Position numbers and translations under genes: made by a program. A stretch of 64,000 nt of DNA from contig NZ_CP108569.1 in the NCBI RefSeq assembly GCF_036010505.1, forward strand, positions 7,394,001 through 7,458,000, read 5' to 3'. Numbering within the stretch: the stretch's first letter is position 1; each line of letters begins with the position of its first letter. Below, in pieces: positions 8,712 to 17,298 of the stretch. The notes under the pieces are model-generated. The model ran no database searches. It was not told the origin of the DNA and saw only the letters and a list, made by a program, of their open reading frames with translations. The stretch comes from Streptomyces sp. NBC_01197 (GTDB taxonomy: Bacteria; Actinomycetota; Actinomycetes; Streptomycetales; Streptomycetaceae).

Positions 8712-10298
8712 ATGGCAACCACCGAACAGTCCGAGCCGACCGGCTCGGCCGAAGCCCAGTCCAAGGGGCTGCGGCCCGGGGCGCTGTCCATGGTCACCAG
8801 CCTGATTCTGGCGACGGCATCGGCCGCCCCCGCCTACAGCCTCGCCGCCACACTCGCCTTCGTCGTCGCAGCCGTCGGCTTCCAGGCGCCGGCGGTCGTG
8901 GTGCTGGCCTTCGTCCCGATCCTGTTCGTGTCCTTCGGCTACGCGGCGCTCAACCGCTCCGACCCCGACTGCGGAACGATCTTCACCTGGGCCAGCCGCT
9001 CGCTGGGCCCGCGCACCGGCTTCATGGGCGGCTGGGCGATCATCGCCTCGTTCGTCCTGGTCATGGGCAGCCTCGCGCAGGTGGCAGGCCAGTACGTGTT
9101 CCTGCTGTTCGGCGCGCAGGGCATCGGCGAGGACCCGTCGAGCCCCTGGGTGCTGGCCGTCGGTCTGGGCTGGATCGCCCTGATGACCGCTGTCTGCTAT
9201 CGGGGCATCGAGGTCGCGGCCGCCGTCCAGCGAGCGCTGCTCTTCCTGGAGTTCGCCATGCTGGTGATCTTCTCCATCGTCGCGCTCGTCCGTGTCTACA
9301 CAGGCCACGCGGGCGCGGGTGCCCGGCATCCGCGGCTGTCGTGGCTCGACCCGTTCGCGATCTCCTCACCGAGCGCCTTCGCCAGCGGCCTGGTGCTGAT
9401 GCTGTTCATCTACTGGGGCTGGGAGACCGCCCTGACGGTCAATGAGGAGACGGCCGACCGCCGTCGGACGCCGGGCCGGGCCGCCACACTGTCGACGCTG
9501 TTGCTGCTGGCGCTCTACCTCGGCGCCACGTACGCGACCGTCTCGTTCGCCGGTATCGGCACGACCGGCAGCGGCCTGGCCAATCCTGACCACTCGGGCG
9601 ACGTCTTCTCCGCCCTGGGGGGTGCCGTGTTCGGCACCACCGGTTTCGGCTCGGTGATGTGGCACCTCATGGTCCTGATGGTGCTGTCCTCCGCTGCCGC
9701 GTCGACCGAGACGACCGTACTCACCCTCGGGCGCACCATGCTGGCCATGGCGAGGCACCGGGCGCTGCCCGGTTCCCTCGGCACCGTGCACCCCCGCTTC
9801 TCCGTGCCGAAGGCCGGGACGGTCGCCACCGGTGTGGCCGGCGGAGTGGTCTACCTGGTGATGAACTTCCTGGCCCACGGGCATGTGATCGGTGACGCCG
9901 TCTCCTCCTGCGGACTGATGATCGCCCTCTACTACGGCCTCACCGGGATCACCTCGGCCTGGGCCCACCGCCGTGCGGTCCGCCGGAGCGCCGGCGAACT
10001 GTGGCTGCGGGGGGTCCTGCCTGCCATCGGCGGGCTGACCCTCGTGGCAGCCGGGGTCTGGAGTCTGCGCAACGACTGGAACCCGGACTCCGGCGTTACC
10101 TCCTGGACGCTTCCCTTCGCGCCGCACTGGCACATTGGCGGTGTCTTCCTCATCGGTGTCGGCGCACTGGCCGTGGGCCTCGTGGTGATGCTCGTCCAGC
10201 AGCGCCGCGCGCCGTCCTTCTTCGCCACCAAGCTGTCGGCTCCCACGTCGACGGACGCCATGGACGAGCCCGCGCCCGCTGCCGCCGGCCGCAGCTGA
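8712..10298 (+). CDS. APC-family amino acid/polyamine permease
   Basis: A 528-residue integral membrane transporter of the amino acid-polyamine-organocation superfamily, with about 12 hydrophobic helices. The APC N-terminal signature is present (LRPGALSMVTSLILATASAAPAYSLAATLAF). The start at 8712 has AGGAG six bases upstream. It is the first gene of a four-gene rightward set and faces the amine oxidase, so import of an amine or amino acid for that oxidase is the natural reading. Uptake specificity is not resolvable. Confidence 0.92.
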   Translation: MATTEQSEPTGSAEAQSKGLRPGALSMVTSLILATASAAPAYSLAATLAFVVAAVGFQAPAVVVLAFVPILFVSFGYAALNRSDPDCGTIFTWASRSLGPRTGFMGGWAIIASFVLVMGSLAQVAGQYVFLLFGAQGIGEDPSSPWVLAVGLGWIALMTAVCYRGIEVAAAVQRALLFLEFAMLVIFSIVALVRVYTGHAGAGARHPRLSWLDPFAISSPSAFASGLVLMLFIYWGWETALTVNEETADRRRTPGRAATLSTLLLLALYLGATYATVSFAGIGTTGSGLANPDHSGDVFSALGGAVFGTTGFGSVMWHLMVLMVLSSAAASTETTVLTLGRTMLAMARHRALPGSLGTVHPRFSVPKAGTVATGVAGGVVYLVMNFLAHGHVIGDAVSSCGLMIALYYGLTGITSAWAHRRAVRRSAGELWLRGVLPAIGGLTLVAAGVWSLRNDWNPDSGVTSWTLPFAPHWHIGGVFLIGVGALAVGLVVMLVQQRRAPSFFATKLSAPTSTDAMDEPAPAAAGRS

Positions 10299-10398
10299 CC
10301 GCCGGCCCTTCCGGCCGACCGCACTCGGCTCACGCACCACATCCCCGTACCGACCCGCCCAGTACCCGCACCCGTAATCCGTACCGCAGGGAGCATTC

Positions 10399-11604
10399 AT
10401 GCCTTTCGAGATCCGCGACGTCCTCGAACTCAGCACCGAGCAGCGGCAGATCCTCCAGCTCAGCCGCGAATTCGCGGCGAAGGAGATCCGGCCCCGGGCC
10501 CGCGAGGTCGACGACGCCCAGACCGAGTCGCCGCTCGACCTGTGGGCCAAGGCGGCCGGGATCGGCCTGGCTTCCTTCATGATTCCCGCGCAGTACGGCG
10601 GTGGCGGCATCACCGACATGCTCACCCAGGTGCTGGTGCAGGAGGAGCTGTGCCACGGCGACATCGCGATCGGCAACCTGCTGACCTCCTCCGGGTTCTT
10701 CGCCGACCCCATCCTGGAGCTGGGCACCGACGAGCAGAAGCAGCGCTGGCTGAGCCCGCTGTGCGGCGACGCTCCGCCGCTGACGGCGCTGGCGGTCACC
10801 GAACCGGGCCACGGCTCCGACGCCGCCGGTATCCGTGCCCGCGCGGTGCGCACGGGCACCGGGGCGGACGGACACTATGTGCTCAACGGGCAGAAGGCGT
10901 GGATCTCCAACGCCCCGTACGCCCAGCGCTTCGTCGTCTTCGCCACCGTCGATCCCTCGCTGGGCGCCAAGGGCGTGACCGCGTTCGTGGTAGAACGGGA
11001 TACCCCCGGCCTGACCGTCGGTAAGCCGATGCGCAAGATGGGCCAGCGGGCGATCGTCAATGCCGAGGTGTTCCTGGCGGACGTACGGGTCCCGGTCGCG
11101 GACCGGCTGGGCGACGAGGGACAGGGTTTCTTCGGCCTGATGCGGACCTTCGACGCCTCCCGCATCCTCATCGCCGCCTCCTGCGCGGGGCTGTGCAGGG
11201 CCGCCCTCGACTACGCCACCGGCTACGCCCGTGACCGGGTGCAGTTCGGCGTACCGATCATCGAGCACCAGGCGGTGGCCTTCCGGCTCGCCGACATGGC
11301 CGTACGTACCGACGCGGCGCATCTCTTCGCGGTCAGGGCGGCCCGCCTGTTCGACCGGGGCGAGCGGGTCACCTCCGAGGCCGCCATGGCGAAACTGGTC
11401 GGTTCGGAGAACGCCATGGCCAACACCTGGTCCGCGGTGCAGACCCTGGGCGGCTGGGGCTACTCGCAGGAGTACCTCGTCGAGAAGTGGATGCGCGACG
11501 CCAAGCTCGAAGAGATCGAGGAAGGCACATCCGACATCCAGCGGCTGGTCGTCTCCCGCTCGCTGGCGAAGGCGGACGGACCGGGACAGCGGGCGGACCG
11601 GTGA
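10399..11604 (+). CDS. Acyl-CoA dehydrogenase
   Basis: FAD-dependent alpha,beta-dehydrogenation of an acyl-CoA. The 401-residue protein has the usual three-part fold: a helical N-terminus, then ALAVTEPGHGSDAAGI (flavin contact) and AWISNAPYAQRF in the middle barrel, and a C-terminal four-helix bundle. The latter contains R-V-Q-F-G-V-P-I-I-E-H-Q-A and EEGTSDIQRL, whose Glu is the catalytic base in the short-chain type. GGGAG precedes ATG 10399. Its TGA overlaps the GTG of the CoA-ligase gene, so the two are translationally coupled. Confidence 0.95.
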   Translation: MPFEIRDVLELSTEQRQILQLSREFAAKEIRPRAREVDDAQTESPLDLWAKAAGIGLASFMIPAQYGGGGITDMLTQVLVQEELCHGDIAIGNLLTSSGFFADPILELGTDEQKQRWLSPLCGDAPPLTALAVTEPGHGSDAAGIRARAVRTGTGADGHYVLNGQKAWISNAPYAQRFVVFATVDPSLGAKGVTAFVVERDTPGLTVGKPMRKMGQRAIVNAEVFLADVRVPVADRLGDEGQGFFGLMRTFDASRILIAASCAGLCRAALDYATGYARDRVQFGVPIIEHQAVAFRLADMAVRTDAAHLFAVRAARLFDRGERVTSEAAMAKLVGSENAMANTWSAVQTLGGWGYSQEYLVEKWMRDAKLEEIEEGTSDIQRLVVSRSLAKADGPGQRADR

Positions 11605-13778
11605 CCGGCCTTGACGCCTTCCGTGACCCGGCGTCCATCGCCGTGGTCGGTGCCAGCGCTACGCCTACGAAGTGGGGTTACTGGCTCGCCAGGGGCGCCC
11701 TGACCGGAATCGCGCGGCGCACCGTCCACCTGGTGAACGCCCGGGGAGGGGCCGTACTCGGACAGCGAACGGCGCGTTCGCTGCGAGAACTGCCCGGCGC
11801 CCCCGAACTCGTCGCCTTCGCCGTGCCGGGCCCCGCACTCGGCGCCGCCGTGGACGAGGCACTGGCGCTGGGCGCACGCGGCCTGCTGGCCATCACCGCC
11901 GGAGTCGAGGACGAGCGCGTGCTCGCCGCCCGTGTCCGCGGGGCCGGCGCCCGGCTGATCGGCCCCAACTGCCTCGGCATCTATGACGCATCCGCTGAAC
12001 TCTATCTGGTCTGGGGGCAGTTCAGGCCCGGCTCGCTCGCGATCGTCTCGCAGAGCGGCCAGCTCGGACTGGAACTCGCCGGCCTTGCCGCCGACGCCGG
12101 TCTTGGGATCTCCCGGTTCGTCTCCGTGGGCAGTCAGGCGGACGTAACGGCCCACGAAGTCCTCACCGACCTCGCCGGCCACGACGCCACCCGCGTCGTC
12201 GCCCTCTACCTGGAGAGTTTCGGCGACGGACACGCGCTGATCGCCGCCCTCACCGCACTGCGCCGGGCCGGAAAACCCGTACTGCTGCTGACCGTCGGCG
12301 CCAGCGACGCCGGTCGGCAGGCCGCCCGGTCGCACACCGGGGCGATGACCACCGCCACGGACATCGTGGACGCCGCGTGCGAGACAGCCGGCGCGGTACG
12401 GGCCGAGACGCCCGCGCGTCTGATCGCCGCAGCGCAGCTCCTCGTCCGGGCGCCGCGCCCCACCGGGCGGCGCGTCGTCGTCGTGACCGACAGCGGCGGA
12501 CAGGGCGCACTCGCCGCCGACCTGGCCTCGCGCGCCGGACTGCTGGTGGAGCCACTGCCACAGCCGACCCGGCACGCGGTCGCGACCGGCCTTCCACCGC
12601 AGGCCGCCACCGCCAACCCGGTCGACCTGGCCGGCGGCGGCGAACAGGACCTGCGTGCGTACGGAAGGGTCGTGGACCTGGTGGCTGCTTCGGGCGGCGC
12701 TGACGCCGTCCTGATGAGCGGATACTTCGGCAGTTACGGCCGCGACATCCCGGCCCAGCAGGAACTCGAGACCGAAGTAGCCCTGGAGCTGGCCCGCTCG
12801 GCCATCCGGCACGGACTGCCGGTGCTGGTGCACTCGATGGCCCGGTCCACCACGACCACCGAGGCTCTGCGCGCGGCGGGTGTGCCCACCTACGAGGACA
12901 TCGAGACTGCCGTCGGCGCACTGGGCACGGCAGCCCGCCTCGCCGAACGAGGCGCGCGGGAGCGGGTGGGGCCGGAGGATGTGGCGGGCGATGAACGGAC
13001 ACCCCATGCGGGGGAAGCAGACACCCCTCCTGTCGCGGATGTACGGACACCTCCCGCAGCGGAAGTGCGTACACCCCGGGCCGCGGGCACGGGTGTGCGT
13101 ACCTCCGCCGCCCCGCCGACCGCCTTCGGATACCTCTCCGCCCGTGCTCTGCTCGCCGGTGCCGGCGTCGCGTTCCCGCCCGCCGTCCCGGTCACCGACC
13201 TGGACGAACTCAGAGGTGCGGCGGACCGGTTGACGGCCCCGTACGTCCTCAAAGCGGACTGGCTGGAGCACAAGAGCGAGCACGGCGGTGTGGCGGTCGG
13301 CCTGGGCGACGCCACCGCACTGGAGGCCGCCTACATGGAGATGTCCCTGCGCCTCGGCCCAGGCCGGTACGTCGTCGAAGAACTGGACCGCCGCCCGCAC
13401 GTTGTCGAAATGGTGGTCGCCACCCGCCGCGACCCGTCCTTCGGACCGGTGGTCGTGGTCGGTGCGGGCGGCACCGAAACGGAACTCCGGCGCGACAGCG
13501 CCCTGGCTCTCGCACCGTGCACCCACCAGGACGCGCTCACCCTGATCGCGCGGCTGCGCTGCGCTCCGCTGCTGGACGGCTGGCGTGGACGCCCTCCGGC
13601 CGACATCGGGGCGCTCGCCGACACGGTCGTCCGGCTCTCCCGGCTGGCCGCCGCGCGGCCCGACCTGCCGGAGATCGAGCTCAACCCCGTCCGCGTCGCC
13701 CCGGACGGCCTCCTGGCCGTCGACGCACTGATCACCCTCACCGGTGCCGCCCCTGCCGGGCGCCATCTCCACCGGTGA
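11601..13778 (+). CDS. ADP-forming acyl-CoA (acetate--CoA-type) ligase, alpha-beta fusion
   Basis: Activates a carboxylic acid to its CoA thioester with ATP giving ADP and phosphate. The order is a CoA-binding Rossmann domain (residues 1-130, SIAVVGASATPTKWG), succinyl-CoA-ligase-like domains with the phospho-acceptor His in RSHTGAM (about residue 245), a linker, and an ATP-grasp beta module (about 510-725). The linker (residues 464-503) is made of degenerate 8-residue repeats (DVRTPPAA type). GTG 11601 overlaps the upstream stop (GTGA); longer upstream starts would run inside the dehydrogenase. About 725 residues, usual for one-chain members. Confidence 0.92.
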   Translation: MTGLDAFRDPASIAVVGASATPTKWGYWLARGALTGIARRTVHLVNARGGAVLGQRTARSLRELPGAPELVAFAVPGPALGAAVDEALALGARGLLAITAGVEDERVLAARVRGAGARLIGPNCLGIYDASAELYLVWGQFRPGSLAIVSQSGQLGLELAGLAADAGLGISRFVSVGSQADVTAHEVLTDLAGHDATRVVALYLESFGDGHALIAALTALRRAGKPVLLLTVGASDAGRQAARSHTGAMTTATDIVDAACETAGAVRAETPARLIAAAQLLVRAPRPTGRRVVVVTDSGGQGALAADLASRAGLLVEPLPQPTRHAVATGLPPQAATANPVDLAGGGEQDLRAYGRVVDLVAASGGADAVLMSGYFGSYGRDIPAQQELETEVALELARSAIRHGLPVLVHSMARSTTTTEALRAAGVPTYEDIETAVGALGTAARLAERGARERVGPEDVAGDERTPHAGEADTPPVADVRTPPAAEVRTPRAAGTGVRTSAAPPTAFGYLSARALLAGAGVAFPPAVPVTDLDELRGAADRLTAPYVLKADWLEHKSEHGGVAVGLGDATALEAAYMEMSLRLGPGRYVVEELDRRPHVVEMVVATRRDPSFGPVVVVGAGGTETELRRDSALALAPCTHQDALTLIARLRCAPLLDGWRGRPPADIGALADTVVRLSRLAAARPDLPEIELNPVRVAPDGLLAVDALITLTGAAPAGRHLHR
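12990..13112 (+). repeat. Degenerate 24-bp tandem repeats encoding an 8-residue linker repeat
   Basis: Within the CoA-ligase gene the units DERTPHAG, EADTPPVA, DVRTPPAA and EVRTPRAA, then a partial GTGVRTSAA, follow each other at 24-bp spacing. They join the alpha-like and ATP-grasp halves. Slippage-prone coding repeats in a flexible linker are the simplest explanation. Confidence 0.7.
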
Positions 13779-13804
13779 AACCCGCACCCAAGGAGCACTG
13801 CCCC

Positions 13805-14617
13805 GTGAGTACTTCCCCCGCCAACACTCCCGCCACGAAGAATCCCCCCGCTGAACTCGCGGGCCGGGTCGCCGTCGTCACCGGCGGCGGTTCCGGAATC
13901 GGCCGTGCGATCGCTCTGCGCTATGCCGCAGCAGGCGGAACCGTCGCGGTGCTCGGCCGTCACCCCGAGGCACTGGAGGAGACCGCGCGCCTCGCGCGGG
14001 AGTCCGGCGGCACAGTGGAAACGGCCTCCGTCGATGTCCGCGACGCCGACGCGCTGACGGCCGCGATCGACGCGGTCGCCGCGCGGCACGGGCGCCTGGA
14101 CGCCCTGGTCAACAACGCCGCCGGCAACTTCGTCGTGCCCGCCGAAGACCTGTCCCCGAACGGCTGGCGCGCGGTCGTCGACATCGTCCTCAACGGTACG
14201 TTCTTCGCCACCCGGGCTGCCGCGCAGCACATGCTCGGTGCGGGGGACGGGGCGATCGTCAACGTGATCGCCAGCTACGCCTGGCACGGCCACCCCGGCA
14301 CCGTCCACAGCGCGGCGGCCAAGGGCGGGGTACTGGCGATGACCCGTACCCTCGCCGCCGAGTGGGGGGCGCGCGGGGTGCGGGTCAACTGCATCGCTCC
14401 CGGCCCGACGGAGACCGAAGGTGCCGGCGCCGCGCTGTGGCCCACGCCGGAGGTCCGTGCGCGGGTGCTGGACAGTGTGCCGGCCGGGCGCTTCACCACC
14501 CCGGAGGAGGTCGCGGAGGCCGCCCTCTTCCTGCTGGAGGAACGCTCGCGCTACATCACCGGTACGACGATGGTGATCGACGGCGGCCAGTGGCTGGGCC
14601 GCCAGGTCTACGGCTGA
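13805..14617 (+). CDS. SDR oxidoreductase, 2,4-dienoyl-CoA reductase-like
   Basis: NAD(P)-dependent short-chain dehydrogenase of 270 residues. The cofactor motif is TGGGSGIGRA, followed by NNAAGNF. The active-site strip ASYAWHGHPGTVHSAAAKGG has Tyr and Lys farther apart than the classical YxxxK. That strip and the later VNCIAPGPTETEG-A closely resemble Bacillus FadH-type dienoyl-CoA reductases as I recall them. GTG 13805 has AAGGAG ten bases upstream and lies 26 bp after the ligase stop, so it belongs to the same operon. The end overlaps the convergent AraC gene by 10 bp. Confidence 0.88.
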   Translation: MSTSPANTPATKNPPAELAGRVAVVTGGGSGIGRAIALRYAAAGGTVAVLGRHPEALEETARLARESGGTVETASVDVRDADALTAAIDAVAARHGRLDALVNNAAGNFVVPAEDLSPNGWRAVVDIVLNGTFFATRAAAQHMLGAGDGAIVNVIASYAWHGHPGTVHSAAAKGGVLAMTRTLAAEWGARGVRVNCIAPGPTETEGAGAALWPTPEVRARVLDSVPAGRFTTPEEVAEAALFLLEERSRYITGTTMVIDGGQWLGRQVYG

Positions 14618-15366
14618 CCGCGGGCCGGGCCGGGGTGTGCTCCGGGGGTGTGTCCGAAGGTCCGGTGGAAGACATCGATGAACGCGCTGGCGGACGACCA
14701 GCCGCACTGATGGGCCGTTGTGGTGACCGGGGTGTTGTCGGCGAGGAGCACGAGGGCGTGGTGGAGGCGCAGTTGGGTGCGCCACTGGGGGAAGGTCATG
14801 TTCAGATCGGTCCGGAACAGCCGTGACAGCGTGCGGCTGCTGGCGCCGATGTGCCGGCCGAGCTGGGTGAGCGTGCGGTTGTCGCCGGGGTCGGACTTCA
14901 ACAGGCCGCACAGCTCCTTGAGTTGGGGAACAGTGGGCGTCGGCAGGTGAAGGGGCTGATGGGGCGAGGCGCGCAGCTGGTCCAGCAACACGGCGCGGAG
15001 CCGGGTACGTTGGGGGCTGTCGTCGAGGGGGGCGGCGGTGTAGGCGAGGATGAGTTCACGCAGGAGGGGCCCGACGGCGAGCACAGTTGGCTTCTCAAGA
15101 CCGATCGGGTCGTCCCCCGTCTCCAGGCCGATCAGGTGCATATCCAGATCTCCGTGGGCCTGGTGGGCATGGACGGTTCCGGCGGGAATCCAGATGGCGC
15201 GGGTGGCGGGTGCGACCCAGGTCCCCGTGCTGGCCGTCACACTCAGCACACCCTGGCCCGCGTACACGATCTGATGGTCGTCGTGCCGGTGCGCGTCGAC
15301 CTCCGCCCCGGCCGCCAGGCTCTGCGTCCGGGTCGGTGCGATGGGCTCATGGCGGATTTCCGGCAT
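14608..15366 (-). CDS. AraC-family transcriptional regulator with cupin sensor
   Basis: A 252-residue regulator. The N-terminal cupin carries DAHRHDDHQIVYAGQG and WIPAGTVHAHQAHG, resembling AraC proteins that bind small ligands through the cupin. The C-terminal double helix-turn-helix is LTQLGRHIGASSRTLSRLFR followed by AHQCGWSSASAFIDVFHRTFGHTPG. ATG 15366 (MPEIRHEPI) is chosen because it starts right at the cupin; the open frame upstream has no supporting composition. Its target is not apparent: it converges on the SDR operon and diverges from an acetyltransferase gene. Confidence 0.88.
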   Translation of the reverse strand: MPEIRHEPIAPTRTQSLAAGAEVDAHRHDDHQIVYAGQGVLSVTASTGTWVAPATRAIWIPAGTVHAHQAHGDLDMHLIGLETGDDPIGLEKPTVLAVGPLLRELILAYTAAPLDDSPQRTRLRAVLLDQLRASPHQPLHLPTPTVPQLKELCGLLKSDPGDNRTLTQLGRHIGASSRTLSRLFRTDLNMTFPQWRTQLRLHHALVLLADNTPVTTTAHQCGWSSASAFIDVFHRTFGHTPGAHPGPARGQP

Positions 15367-15526
15367 CAGCCAGCACTTTATGGGAAACGCGACCGGCGTG
15401 CGGTGCGAATCATGGACGCCCGAGGAGGTACGTACTTCCGGCGGCTCCCCGCCTTTCCCACGAGCCCGCGCGCCGGGGCCCCGGCATCGCATCGCACTGG
15501 CCAGGACTGCCAGGGACAATAGGTGA

Positions 15527-16084
15527 ATGACTGTCCGAACAGCCCATGCCGACGACCTGCCGATCCTCCAGGACATCGAGAGGGCCGCGGGGCGGTGCTT
15601 CCGCGACATCGGTATGCCGGAAATCGCCGATGACGAGCCGCTGTCCCTGGACGAACTGGCCCGCTACCAGCGGGCCGGGCTGGCCTGGGTCGCGGTGAAT
15701 GAAGCCAATTCCCCGGTGGCGTATCTCATCGCCGACCGCGTCGGCGGCAACTTCCACATCCAGCAGGTGTCGGTGCATCCGGACAGCGCCCGGCGTGGCA
15801 TCGGACGCTCACTGATGGACCATGTGGCGGACCGGGCGGCGGCTGACGGAATCTCCGCCCTGACGCTCACCACGTTCGCTGACGTTCCGTGGAACGCTCC
15901 GTACTACGCCCGCTGCGGCTTCCGGCCCCTCGATGAGAATGAGCTCGGCCATGGCCTGCGGGAGATCCGAGCGCGGGAGGCGGCTCACGGCCTCGACCGG
16001 TGGCCGCGGTTGTGCATGATCCGGCATGGAGCTGAGCGCGAGGCACCAGTTGAGGACGGTGGGTGGACCATGAAATCTGAGTGA
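15527..16084 (+). CDS. GNAT-family N-acetyltransferase
   Basis: A 185-residue acetyl-CoA-dependent acetyltransferase. The acetyl-CoA loop is visible as VSVHPDSARRGIGRSLMDHV, followed by ALTLTTFADVPWNAPYYARCGF, the usual beta-5 and GF motif. ATG 15527 is preceded by AGGTGA. The C-terminal 25 residues after LDRWPRLCMIRH are poorly conserved-looking and could be read-on sequence beside a decayed neighbour. The acceptor substrate is unknown. Confidence 0.88.
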   Translation: MTVRTAHADDLPILQDIERAAGRCFRDIGMPEIADDEPLSLDELARYQRAGLAWVAVNEANSPVAYLIADRVGGNFHIQQVSVHPDSARRGIGRSLMDHVADRAAADGISALTLTTFADVPWNAPYYARCGFRPLDENELGHGLREIRAREAAHGLDRWPRLCMIRHGAEREAPVEDGGWTMKSE

Positions 16085-16149
16085 ACGGTCACGGCAGATC
16101 ACGCCGTACGAGTGCCTCAGCGGCCGGCTCACCTCTGTGCTGTGCGTAA

Positions 16150-16647
16150 GCCATTCGCTCGCGCACGTCGCGCAGCGTCCGGGGCCGGTCGGCAGACCTG
16201 GCGGCGGCGTTCCGCAGGCACGGCCTGCCCGTGATCCTGGTCAACGTCACCGGGCGCGCTCCAGGGCGTACCGAAAGCGGCCGGGCCGGCGCCACGGCCA
16301 CGTTTCCGACCGGCTGGACCGATCTGATCGACGAACTCGACACGCAGCCGACGGACCATCTGATCAGCCAGCGGCGGCGCAGCGCTTTCCACGACACCGG
16401 CCTCGACAACTCTCCTGCGTGACCTCGGCGCCACACAGGTCGTCCTCACCGGCATCTCCACCAGTTCTGGCGTCGAATCGACCGCACGCTCGGCTGCCGA
16501 CCATGGCTACCATGTCGTTCTCGCCACCGACGCCATCACCGACCCGGACGCCGAGGCGCACCGTCACAGCCTCGGACGCGTGTTCCCCAGCTGGGCGAAA
16601 CCGCTACCACTGGCGAAATCCTCGACATGCTGGAGGCAACGCGATGA
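16150..16647 (+). pseudogene. Isochorismatase-family (cysteine hydrolase) gene, 5'-truncated and frameshifted
   Basis: Family segments are visible in order but in three frames. RSADLAAAFRRHGLPVILVNVTG runs from 16189 in the first. After a shift near 16405 comes LRDLGATQVVLTGISTSSGVESTARSAADHGYHV. After a second shift near 16592 comes LGETATTGEILDMLEATR, ending at TGA 16645-16647. The N-terminal part with the first catalytic Asp is missing (an in-frame stop precedes at 16147). The ancestral stop overlaps the next start as ATGA, so it was once coupled to the PEBP gene. Not functional as read. Confidence 0.8.
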
Positions 16648-17216
16648 CCCTGCTGGGCCAGCTCCTGAAGAACCGCAGATCAGGCGAGACCCACGCGGCG
16701 TGGAATCTGCCTAACCTGCACGGACCCCAATTGCTGAACCTCAGCAGCGAGCACTTCGACGAGGGCGGCTCCATCCCGCTGGACCACCGCGCCAAGAACA
16801 TCGGCGGCCAGAACCTGTCCCCCCACCTTGCGTGGAATCCGCCGCCGCCGGACACTGCCCAGCTCCTCCTGGTAGTCGAGGACACCGACGTCCCCCTGGC
16901 CAAGCCCGCCGTCCACTGCCTTGGCCTCATCGACCCGGCGGTCTGCGACCTCGCTCCCGGAGCCCTCGCCGCCGGCCGGCCCGCCACCGGTGTAACGGTG
17001 CTGCGCTCCACCGTCGGTCGCGGGTACCACGGCCCCGCACCCATCAAGGGTCACGGACCCCACCACTACACCTTCCAGCTCTTCGCCCTCGCCGCCCCCC
17101 TCGGCACGCCCCCAGGCGGGACCCCGCCGGACCGGGCAAGGCCCCGCGTTCTCCTGTCCTCCATCTCCACACCCGTCCTCGCCCGCGGCCGGCTAACGGG
17201 CACCGTGGAACGCTGA
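16644..17216 (+). CDS. YbhB/YbcL-type PEBP (Raf-kinase-inhibitor-like) protein
   Basis: A 190-residue phosphatidylethanolamine-binding-protein fold. The characteristic ligand-pocket segments are present: GGQNLSPHLAWNPPPP, LLLVVEDTDVP, and YHGPAPIKGHGPHHYTFQLFAL. ATG 16644 has GGAGG upstream; the open frame farther upstream is the dead isochorismatase region in another phase. Bacterial members have no settled biochemical role. The C-terminus (TPVLARGRLTGTVER) is normal. Likely cytoplasmic. Confidence 0.9.
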   Translation: MTLLGQLLKNRRSGETHAAWNLPNLHGPQLLNLSSEHFDEGGSIPLDHRAKNIGGQNLSPHLAWNPPPPDTAQLLLVVEDTDVPLAKPAVHCLGLIDPAVCDLAPGALAAGRPATGVTVLRSTVGRGYHGPAPIKGHGPHHYTFQLFALAAPLGTPPGGTPPDRARPRVLLSSISTPVLARGRLTGTVER

Positions 17217-17298
17217 CTCGGGCAGACGACACCCGCAAACACAGCGGGGGCTGTCCGGGAATCTTTGTCGCCCTCAAGAGCGGCCGGATGTTCTCGGA

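Noticed and set aside
11460..13787. A 775-codon minus-strand open frame opposite the CoA-ligase
   Set aside because: Codon-bias shadow; no recognisable domain and no ribosome-binding site.
17243..17262. GGGCTGTCC-GGGAAT resembling the MITE end
   Set aside because: Match is partial (one base missing, then divergence) and no inverted partner was found nearby.
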